Assembly: GCA_036523395.1 (NCBI GenBank)
Contig: DATDEH010000113.1
Coordinates: forward strand, 1 to 34,206
Direction of reading: 5' to 3'
Origin: Candidatus Limnocylindria bacterium
GTDB lineage: Bacteria > Chloroflexota > Limnocylindria > P2-11E
DNA length: 34,206 bases
The position numbers and the translations under genes were made by a program. This document shows, piece by piece, positions 7,026 to 13,895 of the stretch. The notes under the pieces are model-generated. The model saw only the letters and a program-made list of their open reading frames with translations. It made no database searches and was not told where the DNA came from. Numbering within the stretch: position 1 is the stretch's first letter; each line of letters opens with the position of its first letter.

Positions 7026-8323
7026 CGCTTCTTCGTCGCGCCCGGAGCCGCCAGCTGCTGCGGCGCATCCAGCCATTCGAGCTCGAGCTTGCCGATACGC
7101 ACGGTGTCCCCGCTCTTCACGCCGAGCGTCCGAAGCTTTCCCTCGACCCCCGACCTGAGTAGGAGGCGGTGGAAGTATGCGGAGGCCTCAGGACTGTCCC
7201 AGTCGATCCCAGCGGCAAGCCGTTCGAGGCGGTCCCCACGGACGCGATACGCCTCACCCTCACGTGACACCTTGACGTCCCTCGCCCCACCCGCGAACAC
7301 GATCCGCCGTTCTGCCGGCCCCGCGGCCTCGGGCTTAGGTCGCGCGGTGCAGAGCGCGAAGATGCGCTTATTGAGGCGGTCGACGCCCTCGCCGGATGCG
7401 GCCGAGATAGCGATAGCCTCGCGACCTTTGGCCTCAAGGGCTTCAACGATCCCGGGCACCGCGTCGCGCGCCTCCGCGAGATCGATCTTGTTCAAAGCGA
7501 ACAGCTCGGGCAGCTCGTTGAGTGCTTGCCCGTACGCGGCGATCTCCGTGTCGATCGTCGCGATCGCAGCCAGGGGATCGGGGAGCGACGCATCGACGAC
7601 ATGGACGATGAGTCGGGTGCGCTCGATGTGGCGCAGGAACTCCTCGCCGAGGCCAGCGCCTTTGCTCGCGCCCTCGATCAATCCGGGGATATCGGCGATC
7701 ACGAGCTCGCGGTCGTCGAGGCGCGCGACCCCCAGGTTCGGCGTGAGGGTCGTGAACGGGTAGTTCGCGATCTTCGGTCGCGCGCGCGTCAGCGCTGCAA
7801 GCAGGCTGGACTTCCCGGCGTTCGGCAGACCGGCAAGGCCGACGTCGGCGATCAGGCGGAGCTCGAGCTCGAGCTCGCGCTGCTCGCCCGGCTGACCGTC
7901 CTCCGCGATGCGTGGCACGCGCCGCGTGCTCGATGCGAATCGCGCGTTGCCACGGCCGCCCCTGCCGCCGCGCGCGACGATGATCTCTTGGCCGGGCGCG
8001 ACGAGGTCCGCGACGATCTCGCCAGTCGCGACATCCTTCACCGTCGTGCCCGGTGGCACCTTGAGGACGAGATCGCCACCCGCTTTGCCGGACTTGTTCT
8101 GTCCACCGCCCGCATTTCCGCTCGTCGCCGCGTGCACATTCTGGTTCCGGTAGTCGCCAAGTGACGCGAGCTGATCGTCGACGCGGAGGACGACGTCGCC
8201 GCCTCGGCCACCATCGCCGCCGTCCGGTCCGCCGCGGGGAACGTGTGCTTCGCGGCGGAAGGAGATGACACCCTTGCCACCGTCGCCGGCGCGGATGGGC
8301 ACGCGCGCGCGATCGAGGAACAC
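7022..8323 (-). CDS. obg: Obg/CgtA GTPase
   Basis: Essential GTPase of large-ribosomal-subunit maturation and stress control. Domains in order: the glycine-rich Obg fold (1-157, GDGGKGVISFRREAHVPRGG), the G domain with P-loop GLPNAGKS (165-172), switch I TT in YPFTTLTP, DIPG (211-214), NKID and SAASG, and a C-terminal OCT domain (about 350-420). Full length at 433 residues. Start is GTG 8323, directly after the stop of the radical-SAM-like gene; nadD follows with an overlap. Confidence 0.96.
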   Translation of the reverse strand: MFLDRARVPIRAGDGGKGVISFRREAHVPRGGPDGGDGGRGGDVVLRVDDQLASLGDYRNQNVHAATSGNAGGGQNKSGKAGGDLVLKVPPGTTVKDVATGEIVADLVAPGQEIIVARGGRGGRGNARFASSTRRVPRIAEDGQPGEQRELELELRLIADVGLAGLPNAGKSSLLAALTRARPKIANYPFTTLTPNLGVARLDDRELVIADIPGLIEGASKGAGLGEEFLRHIERTRLIVHVVDASLPDPLAAIATIDTEIAAYGQALNELPELFALNKIDLAEARDAVPGIVEALEAKGREAIAISAASGEGVDRLNKRIFALCTARPKPEAAGPAERRIVFAGGARDVKVSREGEAYRVRGDRLERLAAGIDWDSPEASAYFHRLLLRSGVEGKLRTLGVKSGDTVRIGKLELEWLDAPQQLAAPGATKKR

Positions 8324-9553
8324 CTAGATCCTCGCCAGCGGTCGCACGAACGAACCGATGCGCAATTGCGGCAACTCATGGCGCAGTCGCTCCAGTGCGT
8401 GTGCGATGCCGATGCGCATCTCACGACCCTTCACTGCGGCAAGCGCACGAAGCGGATCGGCGGCGAGGTCGCGCAGGAGGATCGCGCTCCCTTCGCGCAG
8501 GTCGCCCGCGACTGAGATGAGCGCGGCGATCTCCTCTTCGCGATCGAAGATGCCAGGGAGGACCGGGATCAGCAGGCTCGTCGCGAGGCGCTGCTCGGCC
8601 GCGATGCGAAGTGACGCGCGAACGTCGGCGAACCGATAGCCATCCGGCCGGTGCAGGGTGTCGTATGTGTCCGCGCGCGCGGACATCAGCCGGATCGTCA
8701 CGGAATCAAGGCCGTTCGTCGCGAGGCGCCGCAGTGCGGTCGGCGCCGAGCCGTTCGTCTCGAGGTGGATCGTCCCCGACCGCGTCGTGGCACGGATCAG
8801 GTGGATCGCGTCCTCGACCATCCGCGGGACGAGCAGGGGCTCTCCCTCACACGCGCGCCCGAATGACACGAGCATTCCTCCGGCGCCGATGTGCTGCGTC
8901 GCGAGGCTCGCGATCTCTTCCACGGTGGCGTGGAACGCCGCGGGCTCGCGCGGCTCGGCTTCGCCATCGAAGCGCGGCGCGATCACGGCGAGCGGGTGCT
9001 CGTTGGCCGGCGCGGCGATGGGCAGCGCGCATTCCCAGCGGCCGTAGAAGGCATTCGCGGCGGCGCGGCACCCGTACTCGCGCGCGCAGCGTGCGAGCTG
9101 GCGGATCAGGCTGTCCGCGGGCCGTGAGCGGAGGGCTTCGTTGACCTTCGACGCGATCTCGGACTTTGGATATGCATCGACCTGGTGCGTTGGATCGCGA
9201 TCGAGGAGTGCCGCCGCGACGACGAGGTCGCCCGCATCGTCGGCCGCCACGGCCGTGTACGCGCGTCGCGTCAGGTCCGGCTTGTCCGTCGCATCCGCGT
9301 ATGCCGGTAGCTGTGTGCGCAGATGTCCGGGTGGCAGGACCGCCGCGACAGCGAGCCGGCCGGCGCCGACCCGTCGCGCGCGTCCGGCCTTGTCGAGCGT
9401 TTCGGCATCGCGCTCGACATGCAGGACGGTCGCGCCACTTGGAAGCGGGAGCGCGTCGGAGAACGGCACGGTCGCGGCGCCATCAAAGGCGGCAGCCGCG
9501 TAATCCGACACGATGACCCGTCCCGCCCGATCCGCATGGACTGCTCGATACAC
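8324..9553 (-). CDS. Radical-SAM-fold protein without cluster cysteines
   Basis: The 409-residue protein has the layout of a radical SAM family that I know from Firmicutes and Chloroflexi: an N-terminal beta domain (1-130), a linker with LARCAREYGCRAAANAFYGRW, then a radical SAM barrel with the SAM-binding GEP element in GRACEGEPLLVP, followed by IHLETNGS and SVTIRLMSARADTYDTLHRP. Where relatives carry CNxxCxxC after ALP, this protein has A183-N-E-H-P187-L-A-V190, the same 3 and 2 spacing but no cysteine. It therefore probably cannot hold the [4Fe-4S] cluster at the usual place. Other cysteines (C162-C167, C179, one before GEP) remain. Start GTG 9553 lacks a clear ribosome site. The stop abuts the obg start codon, so the two are co-transcribed. 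Substrate and role unknown. Confidence 0.75.
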   Translation of the reverse strand: MYRAVHADRAGRVIVSDYAAAAFDGAATVPFSDALPLPSGATVLHVERDAETLDKAGRARRVGAGRLAVAAVLPPGHLRTQLPAYADATDKPDLTRRAYTAVAADDAGDLVVAAALLDRDPTHQVDAYPKSEIASKVNEALRSRPADSLIRQLARCAREYGCRAAANAFYGRWECALPIAAPANEHPLAVIAPRFDGEAEPREPAAFHATVEEIASLATQHIGAGGMLVSFGRACEGEPLLVPRMVEDAIHLIRATTRSGTIHLETNGSAPTALRRLATNGLDSVTIRLMSARADTYDTLHRPDGYRFADVRASLRIAAEQRLATSLLIPVLPGIFDREEEIAALISVAGDLREGSAILLRDLAADPLRALAAVKGREMRIGIAHALERLRHELPQLRIGSFVRPLARI

Positions 9554-9629
9554 ATCACGAGTATGGGGAGGAGCCAGTGTCTAACGCGCGGAGCCACGGA
9601 ACCCGGTCGAGCCGACCGATCGAGGCGAA

Positions 9630-9681
9630 GCGCCGCGGGTGACGTGGCGAGGACCCCGAGCCGCGGCAGGACCCGCGGCGC
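9630..9681. repeat. 11-bp inverted repeat with 30-base loop
   Basis: Arms GCGCCGCGGGT (9630-9640) and ACCCGCGGCGC (9671-9681) lie in the 177-base gap between the end of the LysM-M23 gene and the start of the radical-SAM-like gene, both on the minus strand. It may act as a terminator or attenuator for the M23 transcript; there is no T run. Confidence 0.5.
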
Positions 9682-9730
9682 GTCAGGCCGCAGTAGCGGA
9701 CGGGTCAAATGGAACGGTCGCCGGCGCGCG

Positions 9731-10732
9731 TTAGTACGCGAGCGGGTCCTGCGGTACTCCGTTCACCTTGAGCTCCCAGTGGACGTGGGGCCCTGTCGTG
9801 ACACCCGTCAGACCGATCGCGGCGATGAGCTGTCCGCGCGCCACGGTCTGTCCCGGGCTGACGTACACAGCGCTCGTGTGGTAGTAGCAGGTCTGCAGAC
9901 CGCCTGAGTGCTGCACGCAGACGCGAAGTCCGCCGACGGCGACGGGGCCGGTCGCGACGACGACGCCGTCATCGGAAGCGCCGATGCCTGTTCCATAGGG
10001 CGCGGCGATGTCGACACCGGTGTGGCCCCACCAGAAGTACTGAGTGATGTAGCCCTTGACAGGCCAACCCAGACGACCGGTGCGCGCTGGCAGTGACGCG
10101 TTCGATGGGACCGGTATGGACTTCGACCGCTCGGTGCGCTTGAGGGCGGGGAGCGCCGCGCCCGGCACGAAGATCAACTGGCCCACCGCGAAGTGCTCGG
10201 GCTCGAAGTACACGCGGTTGTAGGACATGACGACCGATGGATCGACCTTGAAGCGATCCGCGACGCTCTCCGGTGTGTCTCCGTCCTTCACCTTGTAGAG
10301 CGCGCCCTCGCCCGGCGGGATCAGCAGCTCGTGTCCGATCGTGAGGGTCTGGTCTTCCTCGCTGATGTTGTTCGCATAAGCGAGCGCTTCGAGAGAAAGG
10401 TCGTAGTAGTTGGCCATCGAGGAGAGCGTGTCTTCCTTCACGATCGTGCGGACCACAACAGGTCGTGCCTCCGGGGCGGCGACGGTCGTGGGACTACGCG
10501 TCCCGGCGATGACACCGCGTGCCGTGATCTGTGCGCGCGCGACATCGTCGGCCGGCACCGTGGCGAAAGATGTTGCTGCAGCGTCGGTCAGTGAGGCTTC
10601 GGCGCGCCCAGCCGTCGCGGCGGTGTAGGGAAGCATGAGGACCAACATCGCGGTTGCGATGTTGAGCACCAAACGAAGGCCCTTCGAGCCGAAGTACGCG
10701 GCGAGAGCGCGCGGGATGCGACGGATCGTCAC
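9731..10732 (-). CDS. LysM-M23 cell-wall peptidase
   Basis: Predicted cell-envelope endopeptidase that cuts peptidoglycan cross-links. From GTG 10732 the protein has a basic head (TIRRIPRAL), a membrane/signal helix (LRLVLNIATAMLVLMLPY), two LysM-like modules (VKEDTLSSMANYYDLSLEAL and VKDGDTPESVADRFKVDPSV, each ending in a LLIPPG or LIFVPG type strand) and a C-terminal M23 domain with HTGVDIAAP and HVHWE, which supply the zinc ligands. The CxQHSGGLQTCYYH core has two cysteines. ATG 10798 in the same frame is an alternative start, but it falls at the end of the possible leader element. Transcribed from a promoter at 10930-10958. Its M23 domain is clearly paralogous to that of the gene at 27201-28661. 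Confidence 0.88.
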   Translation of the reverse strand: MTIRRIPRALAAYFGSKGLRLVLNIATAMLVLMLPYTAATAGRAEASLTDAAATSFATVPADDVARAQITARGVIAGTRSPTTVAAPEARPVVVRTIVKEDTLSSMANYYDLSLEALAYANNISEEDQTLTIGHELLIPPGEGALYKVKDGDTPESVADRFKVDPSVVMSYNRVYFEPEHFAVGQLIFVPGAALPALKRTERSKSIPVPSNASLPARTGRLGWPVKGYITQYFWWGHTGVDIAAPYGTGIGASDDGVVVATGPVAVGGLRVCVQHSGGLQTCYYHTSAVYVSPGQTVARGQLIAAIGLTGVTTGPHVHWELKVNGVPQDPLAY

Positions 10733-10797
10733 GTCGACAAGCCGTTGCTTCGAGTGTTGACCCGAGGTGATCAGCGACGCGGCGCTCCTACGGACCA

Positions 10798-10908
10798 TCC
10801 TTCGCGCGCCGAGAGTCAGCGAAGGTGTCGCATGCGCCCTTCTAACGTTCGTCGCCAATACGGGCTTCCCTCCCCCAGGTAATGCCGATTCATGTACGCA
10901 ATGCGTAC
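10798..10908 (-). promoter_or_regulatory. Long leader of M23 gene; possible c-di-AMP riboswitch
   Basis: The promoter at 10930-10958 implies a leader of about 190 bases before GTG 10732. Within it, read on the minus strand, are ACCTGGGGGAGGGAAGCCCG, TTGGCGACGAAC and CGCTGACTCTCGG followed by CGAAGGA. Order and spacing recall ydaO-yuaA c-di-AMP riboswitches (GGAGGAACC, GGGGTTAATC, CAGCTAACTCCGG, GAAGGA), which often control wall hydrolases. The match is imperfect, so this is only a candidate. Confidence 0.3.
10894..10908. promoter_or_regulatory. Palindrome GTACGCA-A-TGCGTAC, possible operator
   Basis: Perfect 7-1-7 palindrome about 15-30 bases downstream of the predicted M23 transcription start. 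It may be a repressor site or simply the first hairpin of the leader RNA. Confidence 0.35.
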
Positions 10909-10929
10909 TGCTCTGTCCCGAGCCGGGGT

Positions 10930-10958
10930 ACCGTACCCACGAGGCCAAACGCTGTCAA
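10930..10958 (-). promoter_or_regulatory. Sigma-70-type promoter of the LysM-M23 gene
   Basis: Consensus -35 TTGACA (10958-10953), 17-base spacer, -10 TACGGT (10935-10930) on the minus strand. Transcription would begin near 10923. The -35 is a perfect match to the vegetative consensus and the spacing is optimal. Confidence 0.6.
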
Positions 10959-10977
10959 TCGCAGGACCGTCACGGGT

Positions 10978-11006
10978 TTGCTCACCCATTAGTACCTCCG
11001 TACCCT
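10978..11006 (+). promoter_or_regulatory. Probable leaderless promoter of the nuo operon
   Basis: TTGCTC (10978-10983), 17-base spacer, TACCCT (11001-11006), then six bases to GTG 11013 of nuoA. No Shine-Dalgarno precedes the GTG, so the transcript is likely leaderless. It is divergent from the M23 promoter, the two -35 boxes being about 20 bases apart. Confidence 0.4.
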
Positions 11007-11012
11007 ACGTGC

Positions 11013-11378
11013 GTGCCCGACTACAACCTCTCCTATGTCTATGTGTTCGCGTTCTTCGTAGCGGGAGCCCTGGTCGTCACGGTGATGATGTTGCTCAGCC
11101 ACTTGCTTGCTCCCTTCAAGCCGACGCGCGAGAAGCTGAAGACATATGAGTCCGGCGAGGAGCCCGTTGGTCAGGCGTGGGGTCGTTACCCAACTCATTT
11201 CTACGTGTTCGCGCTGCTTTTTGTCGTCTTCGATGTTGAGGTGATCTTCCTCTTCCCCTGGGCGGTGCTTTTCCGTGATCTCGGTTGGTACGGTCTCGTC
11301 GAGATGACGATCTTCATCGCCATCCTCGTAGTTGGCCTCTTCTACGCGTGGAAGAAGAAAGCGCTCAATTGGTACTGA
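11013..11378 (+). CDS. nuoA: NADH-quinone oxidoreductase subunit A
   Basis: Membrane subunit of respiratory complex I at the junction of the membrane and peripheral arms. The 121-residue protein has three helices; the conserved cytoplasmic loop [20 protein letters not shown] leads into [14 protein letters not shown], which holds the acidic residues of helix 2. The loop has YESG where many homologues have YECG. GTG 11013 gives the expected N-terminus ([14 protein letters not shown]). It starts an operon of eight nuo genes, all on the plus strand. Its TGA overlaps the first codons of nuoC. Confidence 0.95.
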   Translation: MPDYNLSYVYVFAFFVAGALVVTVMMLLSHLLAPFKPTREKLKTYESGEEPVGQAWGRYPTHFYVFALLFVVFDVEVIFLFPWAVLFRDLGWYGLVEMTIFIAILVVGLFYAWKKKALNWY

Positions 11379-11857
11379 GCACACCTCGCCCGACGATCGA
11401 CCTCATCGCGGCGCGCGGTGCGCTGGCGAAGAGCATCGGCGACCGGGCGAAGGTCTCGACACTGCATGACATGGTCGTGGTCGATGTGGAGGGCGCGCGG
11501 TTGGTGGAGGTCGCGACGATCGTGCGTGACGACCCCGCGACCCGCTGCGATCTCTATTCGGTGAACGCCGGTGTCGACACTGGGACCGAGCTACGCAGCG
11601 TCACGTTCGTTCGCGGCACCGAGACACACGTTTTTGTGATGCTTCGCACCCCGTGCGACGCGGCCGAGCCGCATGTCCCAACGCTCAGCTCGGTCTGGAC
11701 CGGCGCGAACTGGTGTGAGCGCGAGACCTACGACATGTTCGGCATCGTCTTCGACGGCCATCCGGACCTGCGACGGATCTTCCTCGAAGAGTCGTTCCCC
11801 GGTCACCCGATGCGCAAATCGTTCCTTCCCCCACGCAGCGACGCGCGCGGAGGCTGA
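11369..11857 (+). CDS. nuoC: NADH-quinone oxidoreductase subunit C
   Basis: Peripheral-arm (30 kDa type) subunit of complex I, here separate from NuoD. The signature [20 protein letters not shown] followed by [18 protein letters not shown] is complete. Translation must start near the nuoA stop: TTG 11369 is in frame and overlaps nuoA, and CTG 11375 is the only other nearby candidate; no ATG or GTG is suitably placed. Length about 162 residues is normal for stand-alone NuoC. Unusually, nuoB is missing between nuoA and nuoC and nuoD does not follow. Confidence 0.92.
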   Translation: MVLSTPRPTIDLIAARGALAKSIGDRAKVSTLHDMVVVDVEGARLVEVATIVRDDPATRCDLYSVNAGVDTGTELRSVTFVRGTETHVFVMLRTPCDAAEPHVPTLSSVWTGANWCERETYDMFGIVFDGHPDLRRIFLEESFPGHPMRKSFLPPRSDARGG

Positions 11858-11864
11858 TGACGCT

Positions 11865-12989
11865 GTGCCGGTAGGTCCGTTCGGGATCGATCCCGCGATC
11901 TGGGCTCCACTTCGACTCGTGATCGCGGTCCTTCTGGTGGTGGGCCTCGTCTTCAATGGTGCGCTCGCGCAGATCTATCTCGAGCGCAAGATCCAGGCGG
12001 TCATCCAGGACCGGCTCGGGCCGCTGCACACCGGACCCTGGGGTCTGCTCCAGACCCTCGCCGATGCCGTCAAGCTGCTCGGCAAAGAAGACATCCGCGC
12101 GCGGCTGACCGACAAGTGGTTCTTCCTCGCCGCGCCCTCGATCGTGTTCAGCCCGATGCTCGCGAGCTATGTCGTGATCCCATTCGCGCCGGGGATCGTC
12201 GGTGCGGACCTCAACGTCGGGCTGCTGTATCTCACGACGCTCGGCTCGATGACCGTCCTCGGGATCGTCATCGCCGGCTGGGCCTCGAACAACAAGTATT
12301 CGCTCATCGGCGGCCTTCGCTCCGCCGGCCAGCTCATCTCCTACGAGGTGCCGCAGATCCTGTCGCTGGTCACCGTCGTGCTGGTCGTCGGCACGCTCTC
12401 GATGGTCGGCATCGCCGAGAGTCAACCGGGTTGGCAGCTGAATGTCCTCGTGCTGCCGCTCGCTTTCGTGACCTACTTCATCGCCGGCTTGGCCGAGACG
12501 AACCGCGCCCCCTTCGACCTCCCCGAGGCCGAGTCGGAGCTGGTCGCGGGCTTCCTGACCGAGTACTCGGGGATGCGCTGGGCGATCTTCTTCCTGGCCG
12601 AATACGGTGAAGTCACCGTCGTGTCGTCGATCGTGGCGACGCTGTGGTTCGGCGCATGGCACGGCCCGTTCGTCGAGGTCCTCCCGCTCCTCGGCGTGCT
12701 CTGGTTCACGCTGAAGACCTACTTCTTCGTGCTCGTCTTCATGTGGATCCGCGCCACGTTGCCGCGGCTGCGCATCGACCAGCTCATGTCGCTCTGCTGG
12801 AAGGTCCTGATCCCGCTGACGCTGACCAACCTCATGGTCACGGCCATCCTGCTGCTGGTCTTTCCCACGACGGTGGTGCCGGTGGCGATCGCCAACTGGA
12901 TCCTCCTGGCCTTCTTCGTGGTCGCCCTGCCGTACGTCCAGCGCCGCCGCCTTGTCGCGCTCCGCGAGCACCTCCGGACCGCGGCGTAG
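11865..12989 (+). CDS. nuoH: NADH-quinone oxidoreductase subunit H
   Basis: Membrane subunit that forms much of the quinone-binding chamber and links it to the proton channels. The 374-residue protein has eight or nine helices and the conserved loops ERKIQAVIQDRLGPLHTGPW, GGLRSAGQLISYEVP and AETNRAPFDLPEAESELVAG followed by FLTEYSGMRWAIFFLAEYGE. GTG 11865 is chosen because GGAGG (11849-11853) lies upstream and the first helix follows shortly. Three bases separate it from nuoJ. NuoI, which normally follows NuoH, is absent. Confidence 0.96.
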   Translation: MPVGPFGIDPAIWAPLRLVIAVLLVVGLVFNGALAQIYLERKIQAVIQDRLGPLHTGPWGLLQTLADAVKLLGKEDIRARLTDKWFFLAAPSIVFSPMLASYVVIPFAPGIVGADLNVGLLYLTTLGSMTVLGIVIAGWASNNKYSLIGGLRSAGQLISYEVPQILSLVTVVLVVGTLSMVGIAESQPGWQLNVLVLPLAFVTYFIAGLAETNRAPFDLPEAESELVAGFLTEYSGMRWAIFFLAEYGEVTVVSSIVATLWFGAWHGPFVEVLPLLGVLWFTLKTYFFVLVFMWIRATLPRLRIDQLMSLCWKVLIPLTLTNLMVTAILLLVFPTTVVPVAIANWILLAFFVVALPYVQRRRLVALREHLRTAA

Positions 12990-12991
12990 GC

Positions 12992-13492
12992 ATGTATGAC
13001 TTCATCGAGCCCTCGCTGTTCGCTGTCTTGACCATCGCGACCATCGCCTCGGGTGCGGGCGTCGTGTTCGCGAACCGCATCACCACGTCAGCGCTGCTGA
13101 TGGCCTTCACATTCCTCAACGTCGCGGCGATGTTCCTGCTGCTCGGCGCGGAGACCGTCGCGATGTTCCAGGTCCTCATCTACGTGGGCGCGATCACGGT
13201 CCTGATCCTCTACGGCGTGATGTTCACGCCGCAGTCGCCGCGCCCGTACGGGCTCTTCTTCCAGACCCAGAAGTGGTGGGCCGCGCTGTTCGTCGTTCCG
13301 ATCGCGATCTTCGTCGCGCTCGTGTCGTTCACCTTCCGCGATCCCGCGACGCTGGCCCCGAAGGGCGGCGACCTCCTGCCGCTCGCCACGAGCGTGTTCC
13401 GCGACTTCGCGTTCCCGTTCGAGGTCGCGTCCGTGCTTCTTCTCGCAGCGATGGTCGGCGCGATCGTCCTCGTGAAGCGGGACGAAGATTGA
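12992..13492 (+). CDS. nuoJ: NADH-quinone oxidoreductase subunit J
   Basis: Membrane-arm subunit of complex I; its third helix carries the pi-bulge important for coupling. The protein has 166 residues and five predicted helices; NVAAMFLLLGAETVAMFQVL and IYVGAITVLILYGVMF are the family core, ending in LLAAMVGAIVLVKRDED. ATG 12992 is two bases after the nuoH stop. A 91-base gap to nuoK follows, the only real gap in the operon. Confidence 0.95.
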   Translation: MYDFIEPSLFAVLTIATIASGAGVVFANRITTSALLMAFTFLNVAAMFLLLGAETVAMFQVLIYVGAITVLILYGVMFTPQSPRPYGLFFQTQKWWAALFVVPIAIFVALVSFTFRDPATLAPKGGDLLPLATSVFRDFAFPFEVASVLLLAAMVGAIVLVKRDED

Positions 13493-13583
13493 ATGAGCGA
13501 GGAGCGGCTCCGCCGCGACGAGCGAGTCAACCAGCCGTGAGCCTGTCTCCTGGGCGCAGCCCAGAGATCGAGCAGGAGTAAGC
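13493..13583. repeat. nuoJ-nuoK gap with hairpins and a GCGAGC motif
   Basis: The only long spacer of the nuo operon. It contains GCGACGAGCGAGTC (from about 13515, like the motif near tRNA-Ala), a short palindrome GAGCGGCTCCGC, and a hairpin CTGGGC-GCA-GCCCAG (13550-13564). The last bases AGGAG (13574-13578) serve as the nuoK ribosome site. No open frame of note. Confidence 0.5.
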
Positions 13584-13895
13584 ATGGCCGTTCCGCTCGG
13601 AGCGTTCATCGCGGTCTCGGCGGTGCTGTTCTTCATCGGCACCGCCGGGGTCCTGGTCCGACGGAACGCGGTCGTGATCCTCATGTCCGTCGAGCTGATG
13701 CTCAACGCGACGAACCTCGCGCTCGTCGCCTTCTCGCGACGCTACTCGTCGATCGACGAGCGTGGCAGCGTCTTCGTCGTCTTCATCTTCGTCGTCGCCG
13801 CGGCAGAGGTCGCGGTCGGTCTCGCGATCGTCCTCTCCGCCTACCGCAACCGGCCGACCGTCGACGTCGATGAGATAAGGCAGATGAGGGGCTAG
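13584..13895 (+). CDS. nuoK: NADH-quinone oxidoreductase subunit K
   Basis: Small three-helix proton-channel subunit. The two membrane glutamates needed for proton transfer are visible in SVELMLNATNLALVAF and VVAAAEVAVGLAIVLSAYR. At 103 residues it is the standard length. AGGAG stands five bases before ATG 13584. The stop codon directly abuts the ATG of nuoL. Confidence 0.96.
   Translation: MAVPLGAFIAVSAVLFFIGTAGVLVRRNAVVILMSVELMLNATNLALVAFSRRYSSIDERGSVFVVFIFVVAAAEVAVGLAIVLSAYRNRPTVDVDEIRQMRG

Noticed and set aside
11685-12971. 428-codon minus-strand open frame opposite nuoC/nuoH
   Set aside because: Same antisense composition; the plus-strand genes show clear family motifs.
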